This document shows positions 52,571 through 62,657 of a stretch of DNA of 64,000 nucleotides, one piece after another (the stretch's first letter is position 1; each line of letters begins with the position of its first letter). A program made the translations under genes and the position numbers. The notes under the pieces were generated by a model. It saw only the letters and a list, made by a program, of their open reading frames with translations. It made no database searches and was not told where the DNA came from. The DNA is from Pseudalgibacter ostreae (GTDB lineage: Bacteria; Bacteroidota; Bacteroidia; Flavobacteriales; Flavobacteriaceae), in contig NZ_JBHMFC010000007.1 in NCBI RefSeq assembly GCF_042427585.1, positions 1-64,000 on the forward strand, given 5' to 3'.

Positions 52571-54520
52571 TTAATCTGTTTTAGTGCTTAAGATAATACT
52601 TCCTTTTTCTTGAAGAAATAAGCTTTCTGGCCAATCGAACTGCTGTTCATTGATAATGTTTTTTAATGTTTTTCCTTTTAATCCCATCTCATCAAACCTT
52701 TGCGTATTTAATTGAATACCATTTTCGTTTTTATTTATAATATGAACTACGGTTTCTTCCTCTAAAACCCTAAACAATGCATAAACACCATCTTCTGGTG
52801 CAAAATGAATAGTTTTGCCTTCATGTATGGCTTTACTAGTTTTACGATAGTTTAATATTTTCTTTAAATATATTTGCATGTCCTTTTGGGCATCCGTTAA
52901 GCCTTCGGTTGTGAATGCATTTGCACTATCGCCTTCCCAGCCACCAGGGAAATCACTGCGAATTAGGCCATGGTCTCCAGGGTGGTCGAAATCGTGCATT
53001 AAAATTTCTGTCCCGTAATAGATTTGTGGAATACGTGGTAACATCAACAAGTAGCTTAGTGCTGCTTTTGTGTTTGCTACATCGCCTTTTAATTGAGTAA
53101 AAATACGGCTCATATCATGGTTGTCTACAAAAACCATAAGGTCTTCGGGCTTTGCGTAAGCAAAGTCATTGGCAAGACCTTTATAGATTTCGATTAGTCC
53201 CGTACTAAAAGACTCGTCATTATTTAAGCCTTTAACTATTTGATCCTGCATGGCAAAATCCATGGGAGACTTTAAATTGGAATTGTAGCCGTCTTTGTTT
53301 TGATGGCCTTGTTGCCAATACGCAATTAATAAAGGGTTGGTAGTCCATTCTTCACCTACAATACTAAAGTTGGGATATTCATTCATGATTTCGCCGGCCC
53401 AAGTACTCATAAAATTTTTATCGGGATAAGGATAGGTATCTTGTCTAATACCGCTCAATTTTGCTGTTTCAATCCACCAAATACTATTCTGAATGGTGTA
53501 TTTGGCCATAAAAGGATTGCGTTGGTTTAAGTCTGGCATGGCCGAAACAAACCAGCCTTCATTCATCGCTTTTTTATCTATTTCCGAGGCGTATTGGTCT
53601 TGATTCGTGGTGCGTCTATGGCTCGTTATTATCGGGTTTTTAACATCTTGGTCTTTTTCGCTCTTTTCAAAAATATCCTGATGATTTATCCAATCTTTAA
53701 AGGGCAAGTCTTTCATCCACCAATGCTCAACACCACAATGGTTCGCCACGTGATCCATAATTAGTTTCATGCCTTTTTTAGACATTTTAGAACTGAGTTC
53801 CAAATAGTTTTCTAAAGTTCCAAAACGAGGGTCTATAAGATAGAAGTCGGTCATCGCGTACCCATGATAAGAGCCTTGTGACATATCGTTCATAAGAAGA
53901 GGGCAGGGCCAAATGGCTGTAAAACCTAAATCCTGAATGTAATCTAGATGGTTGGTAATCCCTTGTATATCTCCACCATGACGAGCATAATTGTTGGATC
54001 TATCGATAGTTTTTTCAAGTAATGTTTCATGTATGTCATTCGAAGGGTCTCCATTCGAAAAACGGTCGGGCGTAATCAAATACACAGCATCGCTACTATT
54101 AAAGCCAACATAATCTTCTGCGGGTTGCTCTCTGGACTTTAGCGTATAGGTGTAAACTAAATCCTCGTGATTTTCTTGTTTGAATATGATGTTGAATGTT
54201 CCTGGCTTTGTGTTTTTTGAAATCTCTAAATCGATAAATAAATAATTTGGACTATTCGCTTTATGAACCTGTTTAATAGAAACGCCAGCATAAGAGATTT
54301 CAGGATGTGTTTTTGAAATTTCAGGATGATGTATCAGTAATTGTAAAGATGTGTTTTTAAAGCCAATCCACCAATTGGGGGGCTCAACACGATTTAGGTC
54401 ATGCCTTTCTGTTGTAATCAATGCAGTCTCCACCTGTTCTATAGTCATGGGGTTTTGTTTTTGGCAAGAGCTGTTAAGTGCCATAACACATAAAAAATAT
54501 AAAGTTATCGATTTTTTCAT
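52571..54520 (-). CDS. Neopullulanase/cyclomaltodextrinase-like GH13 (SusA type)
   Basis: The 649-aa product has a lipoprotein-type signal (NSSC with Cys19). An N-terminal cyclomaltodextrinase-N immunoglobulin-like domain (about 25-130) precedes the GH13 barrel: MDHVANH, GIRQDTYPY (nucleophile Asp), VGEEW (acid/base Glu) and VDNHDMSR. The C-terminal beta domain is present. SusA-like enzymes act on maltodextrins in the periplasm; the lipobox leaves location open. About 95 bp separate it from the upstream GH97 gene. Confidence 0.93.
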   Translation of the reverse strand: MKKSITLYFLCVMALNSSCQKQNPMTIEQVETALITTERHDLNRVEPPNWWIGFKNTSLQLLIHHPEISKTHPEISYAGVSIKQVHKANSPNYLFIDLEISKNTKPGTFNIIFKQENHEDLVYTYTLKSREQPAEDYVGFNSSDAVYLITPDRFSNGDPSNDIHETLLEKTIDRSNNYARHGGDIQGITNHLDYIQDLGFTAIWPCPLLMNDMSQGSYHGYAMTDFYLIDPRFGTLENYLELSSKMSKKGMKLIMDHVANHCGVEHWWMKDLPFKDWINHQDIFEKSEKDQDVKNPIITSHRRTTNQDQYASEIDKKAMNEGWFVSAMPDLNQRNPFMAKYTIQNSIWWIETAKLSGIRQDTYPYPDKNFMSTWAGEIMNEYPNFSIVGEEWTTNPLLIAYWQQGHQNKDGYNSNLKSPMDFAMQDQIVKGLNNDESFSTGLIEIYKGLANDFAYAKPEDLMVFVDNHDMSRIFTQLKGDVANTKAALSYLLMLPRIPQIYYGTEILMHDFDHPGDHGLIRSDFPGGWEGDSANAFTTEGLTDAQKDMQIYLKKILNYRKTSKAIHEGKTIHFAPEDGVYALFRVLEEETVVHIINKNENGIQLNTQRFDEMGLKGKTLKNIINEQQFDWPESLFLQEKGSIILSTKTD

Positions 54521-54614
54521 GGTATTGGTTGTAAATTGGCTTAAACATGAGCCATTATAATACTTATACTTTTAATTGATTAGTGTGGTATTGCGAACAT
54601 TTATAAATACTATG

Positions 54615-56732
54615 CTACTTAATTTCTTGGATACTAATCGCGTAACCACCGCCCGCTACAGATCGTTGTGATAATTTTGATGTACTGGTGATTGTTTTTG
54701 TTGAAATGGTATAGGCTTGCGGATTGGTTTTGTAATGTGCATCTTTAGCATCTGCATAAATGGTAGCTTTGTATTTTTTGCCTTTTTCTAAAAAATTGAA
54801 TGCTATTTTCGATGTTCTTATTTCGTTACCATTCACGTTGCCTACAAACCAATTACCAGTATTTTTTTCTTTACGGGCTACGGTGAGATAGTGGCCAGGT
54901 TCTGCTTCGAGATAATGGCTTTCATCCCAATCCATTCCCACATCTTTTATAAATTGGAAAGCATCCATAAACCGCTCATAATGTTCTGGTAGATCGGCTG
55001 CCATTTGTAACGGACTGTACATGGTAACATAGAGCGCCAGTTGGTTGGCTATGGTGCTATTAACGTGTGAGTTGTTATTTGGACTGAACTTGCTAATATC
55101 CATTTCAAAAATACCAGGTGTATAATCCATCGGGCCGCCAATTAATCGTGTAAAAGGCAATACCGTAACATGATTGGGCTTGGAGCCTCCAAAGGCCTGG
55201 TACTCTGTGCCTCGAGCAGATTCGTTTCCTATTAAGTTAGGATAAGTTCTAGAGATGCCTGTAGGGCGTACCGCTTCATGAGCATTCACCATAATTTTGT
55301 AATCTGCCGCTTTTTCTAAAGCATATTGATAATGGTTTACAATCCATTGGCTGTAATGATTTTCTCCTCTTGGCAAAATATCGCCAACGTAACCGCTTTT
55401 AACGGCATCATAACCATGGTCTTTCATAAATTGATAGGCCTTGTCCATATGTCTTTCATAATTTCGTACTGAAGATGAGGTTTCATGGTGCATCATCATT
55501 TTAACACCTTTAGATTGAGCATACGCATGGATTTCTTCAACATCGAAGTCGGGATATGGGGTTACAAAATCAAAAACATTATCTTTAGAATGTCCGAACC
55601 AATCTTCCCAGCCTTCATTCCAGCCTTCAACTAGAACAGCATCAAACCCATGTTTAGAGGCAAAATCGATATAACGCTTTACTTTAGTGTTATTTGCAGC
55701 GTGCGTGGTATTGGGCTTCACCTTGGAATAATCTGTGATGCCAAGTTGTACTGCAGGTAATTCGTCGGTATAGGCCCATGAGCTTTTTCCGGTAATCATT
55801 TCCCACCAAACACCAATATATTTAACGGGTTTTATCCACGAGGTATCGTCTATAGCGCTGGGCTCGTTTAAGTTTAAAGTCATCTTAGAAGCTAAAATGT
55901 CGCGAGCATCATCACTCACTAAAACGGTTCTCCAAGGCGTATTAGAAGGGGCCTGCATGTAACCTTTGTCCCCTTTGGCATCAGGAGTTAGCCACGATTC
56001 AAAGATCATATTCTCATCGTCCAAATTAAGGTGCATACAAGAGTAATTTATTAGCGCGGCTTCATGTAAATTAATATAAAGGCCATTGTCGGTTTTCATC
56101 ATTAAAGACGTTTGTACGCCCGTAGGTGAAAAGGAGGTCTGCGATAAATTTTCGGTAATGGCTTTTTCTGAAAACCCTCTTATTTCAGATAATTTAGATT
56201 CTGTATAATCATATTCTTGGGTATCATAATCACCCGGGATCCAAAAAGCAGTATGGTCGCCAGCCATGGCAAATTGGGTTTTTTCCTCTTTAATAATAAA
56301 ATATACTAAGTTCTTTTGCATCGGGAATTCGTAGCGAAAGCCTAGTCCGTCATCAAATAGTCTAAACCGAATTATAATACGTCGTTCGGTTTCTTGTTGT
56401 TTTAAGGTTACGGCCAGTTCGTTGTAATGATTGCGAATGTCTTTTACTTCGCCCCATACAGGTTGCCATGTATCATCAAATGTTGCCGTTTCTGTGTTTG
56501 AAATCACAAAGTCATTAACCAACGATGTTTTATCGTTTTTTAACTCCAAGCCTAAACGACTTGTTTTTATAACAGTTTTGTTTTTATAAGATAGTTTGTA
56601 TGTGGGTATGCCGTTGGTCTCAATTAAAAACTGCATCGACAATGCGCCATTAGGTGATTTTAATTCTTGGGCGTGTCCCGAGCTTGTTATTAAAAAAAAG
56701 GCTAGAATGATTCCAAATGATTTCATCTTCAT
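54615..56732 (-). CDS. susB: GH97 alpha-glucosidase (SusB type)
   Basis: The 705-aa product has a signal peptide (cleavage near GHAQEL) and a beta-sandwich followed by the GH97 barrel. The inverting-type catalytic glutamates can be placed in HHET (about 420), NAHEAVRPTG (about 490) and NESARGTE (about 510). The retaining-type Asp pattern is absent. It releases glucose from the non-reducing end of maltodextrins in the periplasm, as SusB does, and shows calcium-ligand-like Glu residues. The gap to the GH65 gene upstream is 42 bp. Confidence 0.95.
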   Translation of the reverse strand: MKMKSFGIILAFFLITSSGHAQELKSPNGALSMQFLIETNGIPTYKLSYKNKTVIKTSRLGLELKNDKTSLVNDFVISNTETATFDDTWQPVWGEVKDIRNHYNELAVTLKQQETERRIIIRFRLFDDGLGFRYEFPMQKNLVYFIIKEEKTQFAMAGDHTAFWIPGDYDTQEYDYTESKLSEIRGFSEKAITENLSQTSFSPTGVQTSLMMKTDNGLYINLHEAALINYSCMHLNLDDENMIFESWLTPDAKGDKGYMQAPSNTPWRTVLVSDDARDILASKMTLNLNEPSAIDDTSWIKPVKYIGVWWEMITGKSSWAYTDELPAVQLGITDYSKVKPNTTHAANNTKVKRYIDFASKHGFDAVLVEGWNEGWEDWFGHSKDNVFDFVTPYPDFDVEEIHAYAQSKGVKMMMHHETSSSVRNYERHMDKAYQFMKDHGYDAVKSGYVGDILPRGENHYSQWIVNHYQYALEKAADYKIMVNAHEAVRPTGISRTYPNLIGNESARGTEYQAFGGSKPNHVTVLPFTRLIGGPMDYTPGIFEMDISKFSPNNNSHVNSTIANQLALYVTMYSPLQMAADLPEHYERFMDAFQFIKDVGMDWDESHYLEAEPGHYLTVARKEKNTGNWFVGNVNGNEIRTSKIAFNFLEKGKKYKATIYADAKDAHYKTNPQAYTISTKTITSTSKLSQRSVAGGGYAISIQEIK

Positions 56733-56774
56733 TAGTATTAAATATTAGTACGCTACTTTATTTTAAGAATCCCA

Positions 56775-59066
56775 CTACTTTTTCTTAAGTAATCTGGGTT
56801 TGTTGTTTACAAGCACATTTAACTCTGTGCCTTGTTCTATTTCGAAATGCGTCTCTTTTTGGGTGATAGTGACTTTTAAAATTTGATTTCTAAAATTAAC
56901 CTTAAACGAGTACGCCTCCCACTGTTTGGGGATTTTAGGTGTGAATGACAATTGATTATCTATAATTCTCATGCCTCCAAACCCTTCAACAATACTCATC
57001 CAAGTGCCCGCCATAGAGGTAATATGTAGACCTTCGTGCACTTCTTTGTTATAATCATCTAAATCCAAACGAGAGGTGCGTAAATAAAAGGTGTACGCTT
57101 GGTCCATTTTGTCCAGTTTTGCAGCCTGAATGCTATGTACGCAGGGCGATAGAGAGCTCTCGTGAACTGTAAATGGCTCATAGAAATTGAAATGACGTTC
57201 TAATGCTTCTGTAGAAAAATGAGTCTCAAAAAAGTAAAACCCTTGTAAAACATCGGCTTGCTTGATATATGGTGAACGCAAAATTCTATCCCAACTCCAT
57301 TTCTGGTTGATGGGGCGTTGAGCGTCGTCTAAATCTGAAACGGTAATAAGCTCTTTATCTAAAAAACCATCCTGTTGGAGATAAATATCATGTTCTTCCG
57401 AAAAAGGGAGGTACATATGGTCTGCGGTAGCTTTCCATTCTGTGATTTCCGAAGGCCTAAGCGCCACTTTATTTATGATTCTAGTAAAATCTGAAGGAAA
57501 TTCATTTTCTACTTTTTCAATATTCTCAATAGTATAGCGGATGCACCATTGTGCTAAATAGTTTGTATACCAGTTGTTGTTTACATTATTTTCATATTCA
57601 TTAGGTCCTGTAACGCCCAAGATAACATACTCGTTTTTGTTTTTTGAAAATGTGGCGCGTTGTTGCCAAAAGCGAGCGATGGCTATTAAAACTTCCAGTC
57701 CTTTTTCTGGAATATAGCTATAATCTCCTGTATAGCGGAAATAATTAAATATAGCAAAAGCGATGGCGCCGTTTCGATGGATTTCCTCAAAGGTTATTTC
57801 CCATTCGTTATGGCATTCTTCGCCATTCATAGTAACCATAGGATACAAGGCCGCTCCATCTTTAAAGCCTAGTTTTTCTGCGTTTTCAATGGCTTTTTCC
57901 AAGTGGTTATAGCGGTATTCCAAAAGGTTCCGCGCCACTTGTTGGTCTTTGGTAGCCATATAAAAAGGGATGCAATAGGCTTCGGTATCCCAATAGGTGC
58001 TTCCACCGTATTTCTCGCCTGTAAAGCCTTTAGGGCCAATGTTTAATCTGGAGTCTTTTCCTAAATAAGTTTGATTGAGCTGAAAAATATTAAAACGAAT
58101 CCCTTGCTGGGCTTTAACGTCGCCAGAAATGGTTATGTCTGCACGTTCCCAGATGTTTTGCCAGGCTTGTTTTTGATCTGAAAGAAGTGTAGAGAAGCCT
58201 TTGTTTAAGGCGTGCTGCAACACTGTTTTGGCGGCAGTGAGCAAATGCTTTTTGTCATGGTTGGTGTCTACCGTATACCCAGCAAATTTATGAATGGAAC
58301 AGGTGTTATTTTGTTTAACGTTGCAGGTGTATGTAAAAGCTATATAGTTGGATTTCTCTTGGATTTTAGGTGTGGTCTCTAAGAGGTTTTTATTAATAAA
58401 TACCTGCGACTCCATGAATGTACAGGTATGAAAATGGGTTTTCATTGTTTTAGCTTCAATAAAAGCTTGATGTTGGTTGTGCTCTACATGTGATACGTCC
58501 CAAAACGTATCGTCCCAATTGCTATCTTCATTAGTGATGCCTGCATCCAAATAGGGCTGAAAGCTTATTTCTGCATCAGAATTTACTGGCTTGATGCTAT
58601 ATTGAATAGCTCCCAGTTCATCTAAATCCAAACTTAAAAAGCGCTTAGTCTCTACCTGAACTGTTATATCGTTTTGTAATGTTGCCGTAAAACTTCTAGA
58701 AAGCCATCCTTCTTGCATATTTAAGGTTCTACAAAAATTTTCAACATTTTTGCAAGTAAATAAATCAAGGGCTTCACCGTTAATAGAGATGTTGATGCCA
58801 ATCCAGCTCGGGGCGTTCAACACTTTTGCAAAATACTCTGGGTACCCGTTTTTCCACCAGCCAACACGGGTTTTGTCTGGATAATACACGCCTGCAATAT
58901 AACTGCCTTGGAAAGTAGGGCCGGAATAGTGCTCTTCAAAATTAGCACGTTGTCCCATGGCACCGTTACCAATGCTGAACAGGCTTTCGGATGATTTAAC
59001 ACGAGAAGGGTCAAAGCCTTCCTCTATGATGGACCAGTTATCGGGTTTTATATAATCTTGATTCAT
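56775..59066 (-). CDS. GH65 phosphorylase, probably maltose phosphorylase
   Basis: The 763-aa cytoplasmic protein (no signal peptide) has GH65 features: an N-terminal beta-sandwich (NWSIIEEGFD, SIGNGAMGQRANFEE), the (alpha/alpha)6 barrel motif GEKYGGSTYWDTEAY, and the general acid Glu in TGPNEYENNVNNNWYTN. It phosphorolyses maltose to beta-glucose-1-phosphate and glucose. Kojibiose, nigerose or trehalose phosphorylases share the fold, but the adjacent beta-phosphoglucomutase and starch enzymes favour maltose. The gap to the pgmB gene upstream is 75 bp. Confidence 0.93.
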   Translation of the reverse strand: MNQDYIKPDNWSIIEEGFDPSRVKSSESLFSIGNGAMGQRANFEEHYSGPTFQGSYIAGVYYPDKTRVGWWKNGYPEYFAKVLNAPSWIGINISINGEALDLFTCKNVENFCRTLNMQEGWLSRSFTATLQNDITVQVETKRFLSLDLDELGAIQYSIKPVNSDAEISFQPYLDAGITNEDSNWDDTFWDVSHVEHNQHQAFIEAKTMKTHFHTCTFMESQVFINKNLLETTPKIQEKSNYIAFTYTCNVKQNNTCSIHKFAGYTVDTNHDKKHLLTAAKTVLQHALNKGFSTLLSDQKQAWQNIWERADITISGDVKAQQGIRFNIFQLNQTYLGKDSRLNIGPKGFTGEKYGGSTYWDTEAYCIPFYMATKDQQVARNLLEYRYNHLEKAIENAEKLGFKDGAALYPMVTMNGEECHNEWEITFEEIHRNGAIAFAIFNYFRYTGDYSYIPEKGLEVLIAIARFWQQRATFSKNKNEYVILGVTGPNEYENNVNNNWYTNYLAQWCIRYTIENIEKVENEFPSDFTRIINKVALRPSEITEWKATADHMYLPFSEEHDIYLQQDGFLDKELITVSDLDDAQRPINQKWSWDRILRSPYIKQADVLQGFYFFETHFSTEALERHFNFYEPFTVHESSLSPCVHSIQAAKLDKMDQAYTFYLRTSRLDLDDYNKEVHEGLHITSMAGTWMSIVEGFGGMRIIDNQLSFTPKIPKQWEAYSFKVNFRNQILKVTITQKETHFEIEQGTELNVLVNNKPRLLKKK

Positions 59067-59141
59067 TTTGTTTTTTTTGATGTGAGAGATTGGATATGAG
59101 AATAAGCGTTAGCGATTTTTTGCCAACTGGCTTTTCTTTTT

Positions 59142-59813
59142 CTATACGTTTTCTTTTTTATGATTCATTAATGCTTTAATAAAATCGGTACTTATTTCAG
59201 TTAAATCATTAAAGTTGTAATCGGCTTGATGGAGTGTTTTTTTGTCCCCGATGCCTATGGAAATCATATGGGCTTTATTGGCCGCTTCAACCCCTGCAAT
59301 GGCATCTTCAAAAACAATGCAGTTTTTTGGAGCAAGCTGGAGCAGTTTGGCCCCTATTAAAAACACCTCGGGGTCTGGTTTTGCTTTAGATACACTATTG
59401 CCATCTACAATGCCAGTAAATCTGTTGAACAATCCAACTTGTTTTAAAATTAAAGAAGCATTTTTACTTGCCGAGCCTAGTACGTATTTAATACCTAATT
59501 GGTCTAAAGTATCTAAAAGGTTTTCTGCGCCAGGAAGTATTTCGTCAGCTCCCATTTTAGTGATATAACTAAGATATTCTTCATTTTTACTTATTAATAT
59601 ATCTTGTTTTCTTGCTTCAGATAAACTTATCTGTCCGATATCTAAAAGGATTTCCAATGACCTGACTCTGCTCACGCCTTTAAGTAATTCGTTATGCGCT
59701 TCTGTAAATTCAAAGCCTAAAGTATCAGCGAGATGTTTCCACGCCAAAAAATGATACTTTGCAGTGTCGACTATAACACCGTCTAAATCGAAAATAACAC
59801 CTGTTTTATTCAT
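59142..59813 (-). CDS. pgmB: Beta-phosphoglucomutase (HAD family)
   Basis: The ATG at 59813 (MNKTGVIFDLDG) is the natural start; the longer frame from 59843 adds unlikely residues. The 223-aa product has the HAD catalytic DLDGV, the SKAKPDPEVF segment with the conserved Lys, and the terminal FEDAIAGVEAA. It converts beta-glucose-1-phosphate from GH65 into glucose-6-phosphate. It overlaps the end of the upstream MFS gene by 8 bp, so the two are translationally linked. Confidence 0.95.
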   Translation of the reverse strand: MNKTGVIFDLDGVIVDTAKYHFLAWKHLADTLGFEFTEAHNELLKGVSRVRSLEILLDIGQISLSEARKQDILISKNEEYLSYITKMGADEILPGAENLLDTLDQLGIKYVLGSASKNASLILKQVGLFNRFTGIVDGNSVSKAKPDPEVFLIGAKLLQLAPKNCIVFEDAIAGVEAANKAHMISIGIGDKKTLHQADYNFNDLTEISTDFIKALMNHKKENV

Positions 59814-61179
59814 TTTTTTTGTATTGAACGATATCATCAACATCTTTTACGATATATACTAAAGATGCTGCTATTAAAAAACTAACACCACTCATCATAA
59901 GTGCGTATATGGCGTGATTGCCATAAGCATATTTAACCAGTGGTCCGCCAATTAAGGCATTTATTATTTGAGGAATAACAATAAAGAAATTGAAAATGCC
60001 CATATATACCCCCATTTTTTTTGGAGATATAGAACCTGCTAAAATAGCGTAAGGCATAGCCAAGATACTCGCCCATGCAATTCCAATACCTATCATGGAC
60101 ACTACGAGCCAGTTTTTGTCGGGCAAAATATAAATGGAAAGCAAGCCCAATCCGCCAATGACGAGAGAGATGGCATGGGTGTTTTTTCTTCCTAATTTTT
60201 TTGCAATATAGGGGAGGGCAAAAGCGTAAAATGCAGACACTAAATTGTATACTCCAAAAAGAATACCAACCCAGTCGCCAGCATCTTGATAGCTAACGCT
60301 AGTGCTATCGGTGTGTGGTAAGCCGTAAATATGTTGAGCAATGGCAGGAGTTGCAAATACCCACATACCAAAAAGCCCAAACCAAGAAAAAAATTGCACC
60401 CAGCTTAATTGGCGCATAGTTGTTGGCATTTTTTTGAAATCTTCAAAAATATCCATCAAACTAGATTTTTCTATGTCGTTGCTATTTTTTTCAATAGCAG
60501 CTGGTGTGTGGTCTTCTTCAAAGCTTTCTAGCTCTTCTGGTGTATATTCCTTGGTGGTAAAAATGGTTATTAAGATGGAAATAATTAAGATAACCGCACC
60601 AATAATAAAGGAGAGAATTAGATTTGTTGGTACAACACCTTGTGCTGTTTCATTGGAAACCCCAAACCAATTGGCCAGGGCATAAGGCATCCAGGATCCA
60701 ATGACCGCTCCAAAACCTATAAGCGCCGTTTGTACGCTAAAGCCTAAAGTACGCTGGTCTGTTCTTAAATTATCGCCAACTAAGGCTCGAAAAGGCTCCA
60801 TGGCTACATTAAATGATGCATCCATGATCATGAGCATGCCTGCACCCACCCATAAGGCTGGTAAAAAGGCAATAAACATATCGGCTTGTGGCAATAGTAC
60901 TAATCCAATAGAAGCAAAAATAGCACCTACCAGAAAATAAGGTTTTCGTCTGCCAAACCGGCCCCAAGTATTATCGCTGTAATGGCCAATAACAGGTTGA
61001 ACAATAAGGCCCATTAAGGGGGCTACAATCCAAAACCAAGAAAGTTCATGGACATCTGCTCCGAAAATTTGAAGGATTCTACTGGCGTTGGCATTTTGAA
61101 GTGCGAACCCCATTTGGATTCCCAGAAATCCAAAACTCATGTTCCAAATTTGCCAGAAATTTAGTTTACGCTTTTCCAT
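59806..61179 (-). CDS. MFS maltose/oligosaccharide transporter (SLC45/MalT-like)
   Basis: The 457-aa product has 12 predicted helices and the SLC45-like N-terminus LNFWQIWNMSFGFLGIQMGF (5-24). The MFS loop GHYSDNTWGRFGRRKPYF (about 64-81) and a long charged central loop (about 211-240) follow. Its position at the head of the GH65/pgmB operon supports maltose uptake across the inner membrane. A promoter at 61324-61356 on the same strand precedes it. Confidence 0.92.
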   Translation of the reverse strand: MEKRKLNFWQIWNMSFGFLGIQMGFALQNANASRILQIFGADVHELSWFWIVAPLMGLIVQPVIGHYSDNTWGRFGRRKPYFLVGAIFASIGLVLLPQADMFIAFLPALWVGAGMLMIMDASFNVAMEPFRALVGDNLRTDQRTLGFSVQTALIGFGAVIGSWMPYALANWFGVSNETAQGVVPTNLILSFIIGAVILIISILITIFTTKEYTPEELESFEEDHTPAAIEKNSNDIEKSSLMDIFEDFKKMPTTMRQLSWVQFFSWFGLFGMWVFATPAIAQHIYGLPHTDSTSVSYQDAGDWVGILFGVYNLVSAFYAFALPYIAKKLGRKNTHAISLVIGGLGLLSIYILPDKNWLVVSMIGIGIAWASILAMPYAILAGSISPKKMGVYMGIFNFFIVIPQIINALIGGPLVKYAYGNHAIYALMMSGVSFLIAASLVYIVKDVDDIVQYKKNE

Positions 61180-61237
61180 TAAATAGTATATTAAAATGAA
61201 TACTATTTGATAAGCGGTTTTAAACCTATGTATTTGT

Positions 61238-61258
61238 AAAACAGTAAAATACTGTTTT
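61238..61258. repeat. Hairpin between lacI and the MFS gene
   Basis: AAAACAGTA (61238-61246) and TACTGTTTT (61250-61258) form a perfect 9-bp stem around AAA. It lies in the predicted leader of the MFS gene. No long T tract follows on either strand, so it may be an operator or a leader hairpin. Confidence 0.5.
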
Positions 61259-61277
61259 TAAACTGTGGTTCTACTTA

Positions 61278-61315
61278 TCAAAACTTAAAGTGAGAAGTGA
61301 AAATATAAGTTTTGA
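61278..61315 (-). repeat. 10-bp inverted repeat enclosing the shared repeat
   Basis: TCAAAACTTA (61278-61287) and TAAGTTTTGA (61306-61315) are exact reverse complements. The 18-bp interval between them contains most of the 18-nt repeat shared with the susC leader. The position is just downstream of the minus-strand -7 box. Confidence 0.6.
61291..61308 (+). repeat. 18-nt repeat, copy 1
   Basis: TGAGAAGTGAAAATATAA occurs here and, identically, at 62693-62710. Here it lies in the leader of the minus-strand MFS operon, in the opposite orientation to transcription. Confidence 0.8.
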
Positions 61316-61323
61316 TTTAGCAA

Positions 61324-61356
61324 CAAAGATATATAAAAGATTTTTGTTTTTCCAAA
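61324..61356 (-). promoter_or_regulatory. Promoter of the MFS/GH65/GH97/GH13 operon
   Basis: On the minus strand TATCTTTG (61331-61324) is an exact -7 box. TTTG (61356-61353) is the -33 element 21 nt upstream. The start near 61317 gives a leader of about 135 nt. Confidence 0.65.
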
Positions 61357-61363
61357 TAATTTT

Positions 61364-62437
61364 TTATTTGGTGGATTCTCTTTCAATTATTTCGGTTTCA
61401 ATAACCACTTTTATAAAATTGCCTTTTTTGTCTGTAGTTGTAAAATACGGACTGCTTTCAGAGTCTTCTGCCTCTAATCTATCAATTAATAAATTTGCGG
61501 CCTGTTCACCCATCTTTTTACCATGTTGGCTCATGGTTGTTAAGCTTGGCGTGGCATGTTTAGAAAGAACGCCGTCTGTAAAACCAATAACTTGAATGTC
61601 TTCTGGAATGCTAAACCCTAGTTTCCTGGCGACCTTCATGGCCGAAACGGCATAAAGTTCATTCACAGCAAATATGCCATCAATTTTAGGGTTTATTTTA
61701 AAGAACCGTAAAATCTCACCTTCCAGTACGTCCAAATGATTTTCAACATCTAAGCTGTCATCAATTTTTAAAATCATATTTGGGTTGGCAACGATTCCAC
61801 TGGTTTGCAAAGCTTCCAGGTAGCCTTGGGTTCTTAGTCTACCTACGCTTACATAATCCATGGTTGTAATTAATGCGATGTTTTCGCACTTATTTTCAAT
61901 TAATTTTTTTACTGCTTTAATAGCGCCATTAAAATCGTCCACAATTACTTTATCGCAGTCTACTTCGTTAGCAACCCTATCGAACATCACTATAGGGATA
62001 CCTTGATTAATAGTAGCATTGAAATGGTGATAATCTTGTTTTAGGAGGGTTTCTTTAGAAATGGACAGAATAAACCCGTCGATACTTCCGTTAGCCAACA
62101 TTTCCATATTTAAGATTTCTTTTGTGAAAGATTCATTTGATAACCCCACAATAACATTGTATCCACGTCGGTTGGCTATACGCTCTATGCCACTTATAAC
62201 AGTTGAAAAGAAATGATGAACAATTTCTGGAATTAAAATGCCAATGGTTTTTGTTTTTCTGTTTTTTAAGCTAAGCGCAATATTATTGGGTTTATAATGA
62301 TACAATTTGGCAAAGGCCTGAATTTTCTGTTTTGTGTCTTCCCCAATTTCCTTACTGTTACTCAATGCTTTAGAAACCGTAGAAATAGAAACATCTAATT
62401 CTCTTGCAATTTGTTTTAAAGTGATTTTTCGTTTCAT
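61364..62437 (-). CDS. LacI-family transcriptional regulator
   Basis: The 357-aa product has the LacI HTH at the N-terminus (ITLKQIARELDVSISTVSKALSN, about 4-26, quoted in part) and a periplasmic-binding-protein-like ligand domain ending in FTDGVLSKHATPSLTTM and a dimer-interface region. It is read in the same direction as the starch operon and divergently from susC. The perfect palindrome CGAAAACGTTTTCG at 62622-62635 is its likely operator. The sugar effector is probably maltose or a maltodextrin by context. Confidence 0.95.
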   Translation of the reverse strand: MKRKITLKQIARELDVSISTVSKALSNSKEIGEDTKQKIQAFAKLYHYKPNNIALSLKNRKTKTIGILIPEIVHHFFSTVISGIERIANRRGYNVIVGLSNESFTKEILNMEMLANGSIDGFILSISKETLLKQDYHHFNATINQGIPIVMFDRVANEVDCDKVIVDDFNGAIKAVKKLIENKCENIALITTMDYVSVGRLRTQGYLEALQTSGIVANPNMILKIDDSLDVENHLDVLEGEILRFFKINPKIDGIFAVNELYAVSAMKVARKLGFSIPEDIQVIGFTDGVLSKHATPSLTTMSQHGKKMGEQAANLLIDRLEAEDSESSPYFTTTDKKGNFIKVVIETEIIERESTK

Positions 62438-62621
62438 AGATAAATGATAAATAAAAGAAATTTATAAAGGTAGCAATCTTTACTCATAAATATATACACC
62501 TGTATAAATTGGTTTGAACAAATTATAAAAACCTAGTAGAGCATCTTCTTAGAAAATTCAAGGAGTAATAATTATTGATGATTTGATAAAAATAATCGAT
62601 ATGAGTATAAAGTTGTCAACA

Positions 62622-62635
62622 CGAAAACGTTTTCG
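62622..62635. promoter_or_regulatory. LacI-type operator
   Basis: CGAAAACGTTTTCG is a perfect 14-bp palindrome with the central CG characteristic of LacI-family sites. It lies upstream of the susC -33 element, between divergent lacI and susC. Confidence 0.75.
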
Positions 62636-62657
62636 CTATTAATTTCGTAATTCTTAA

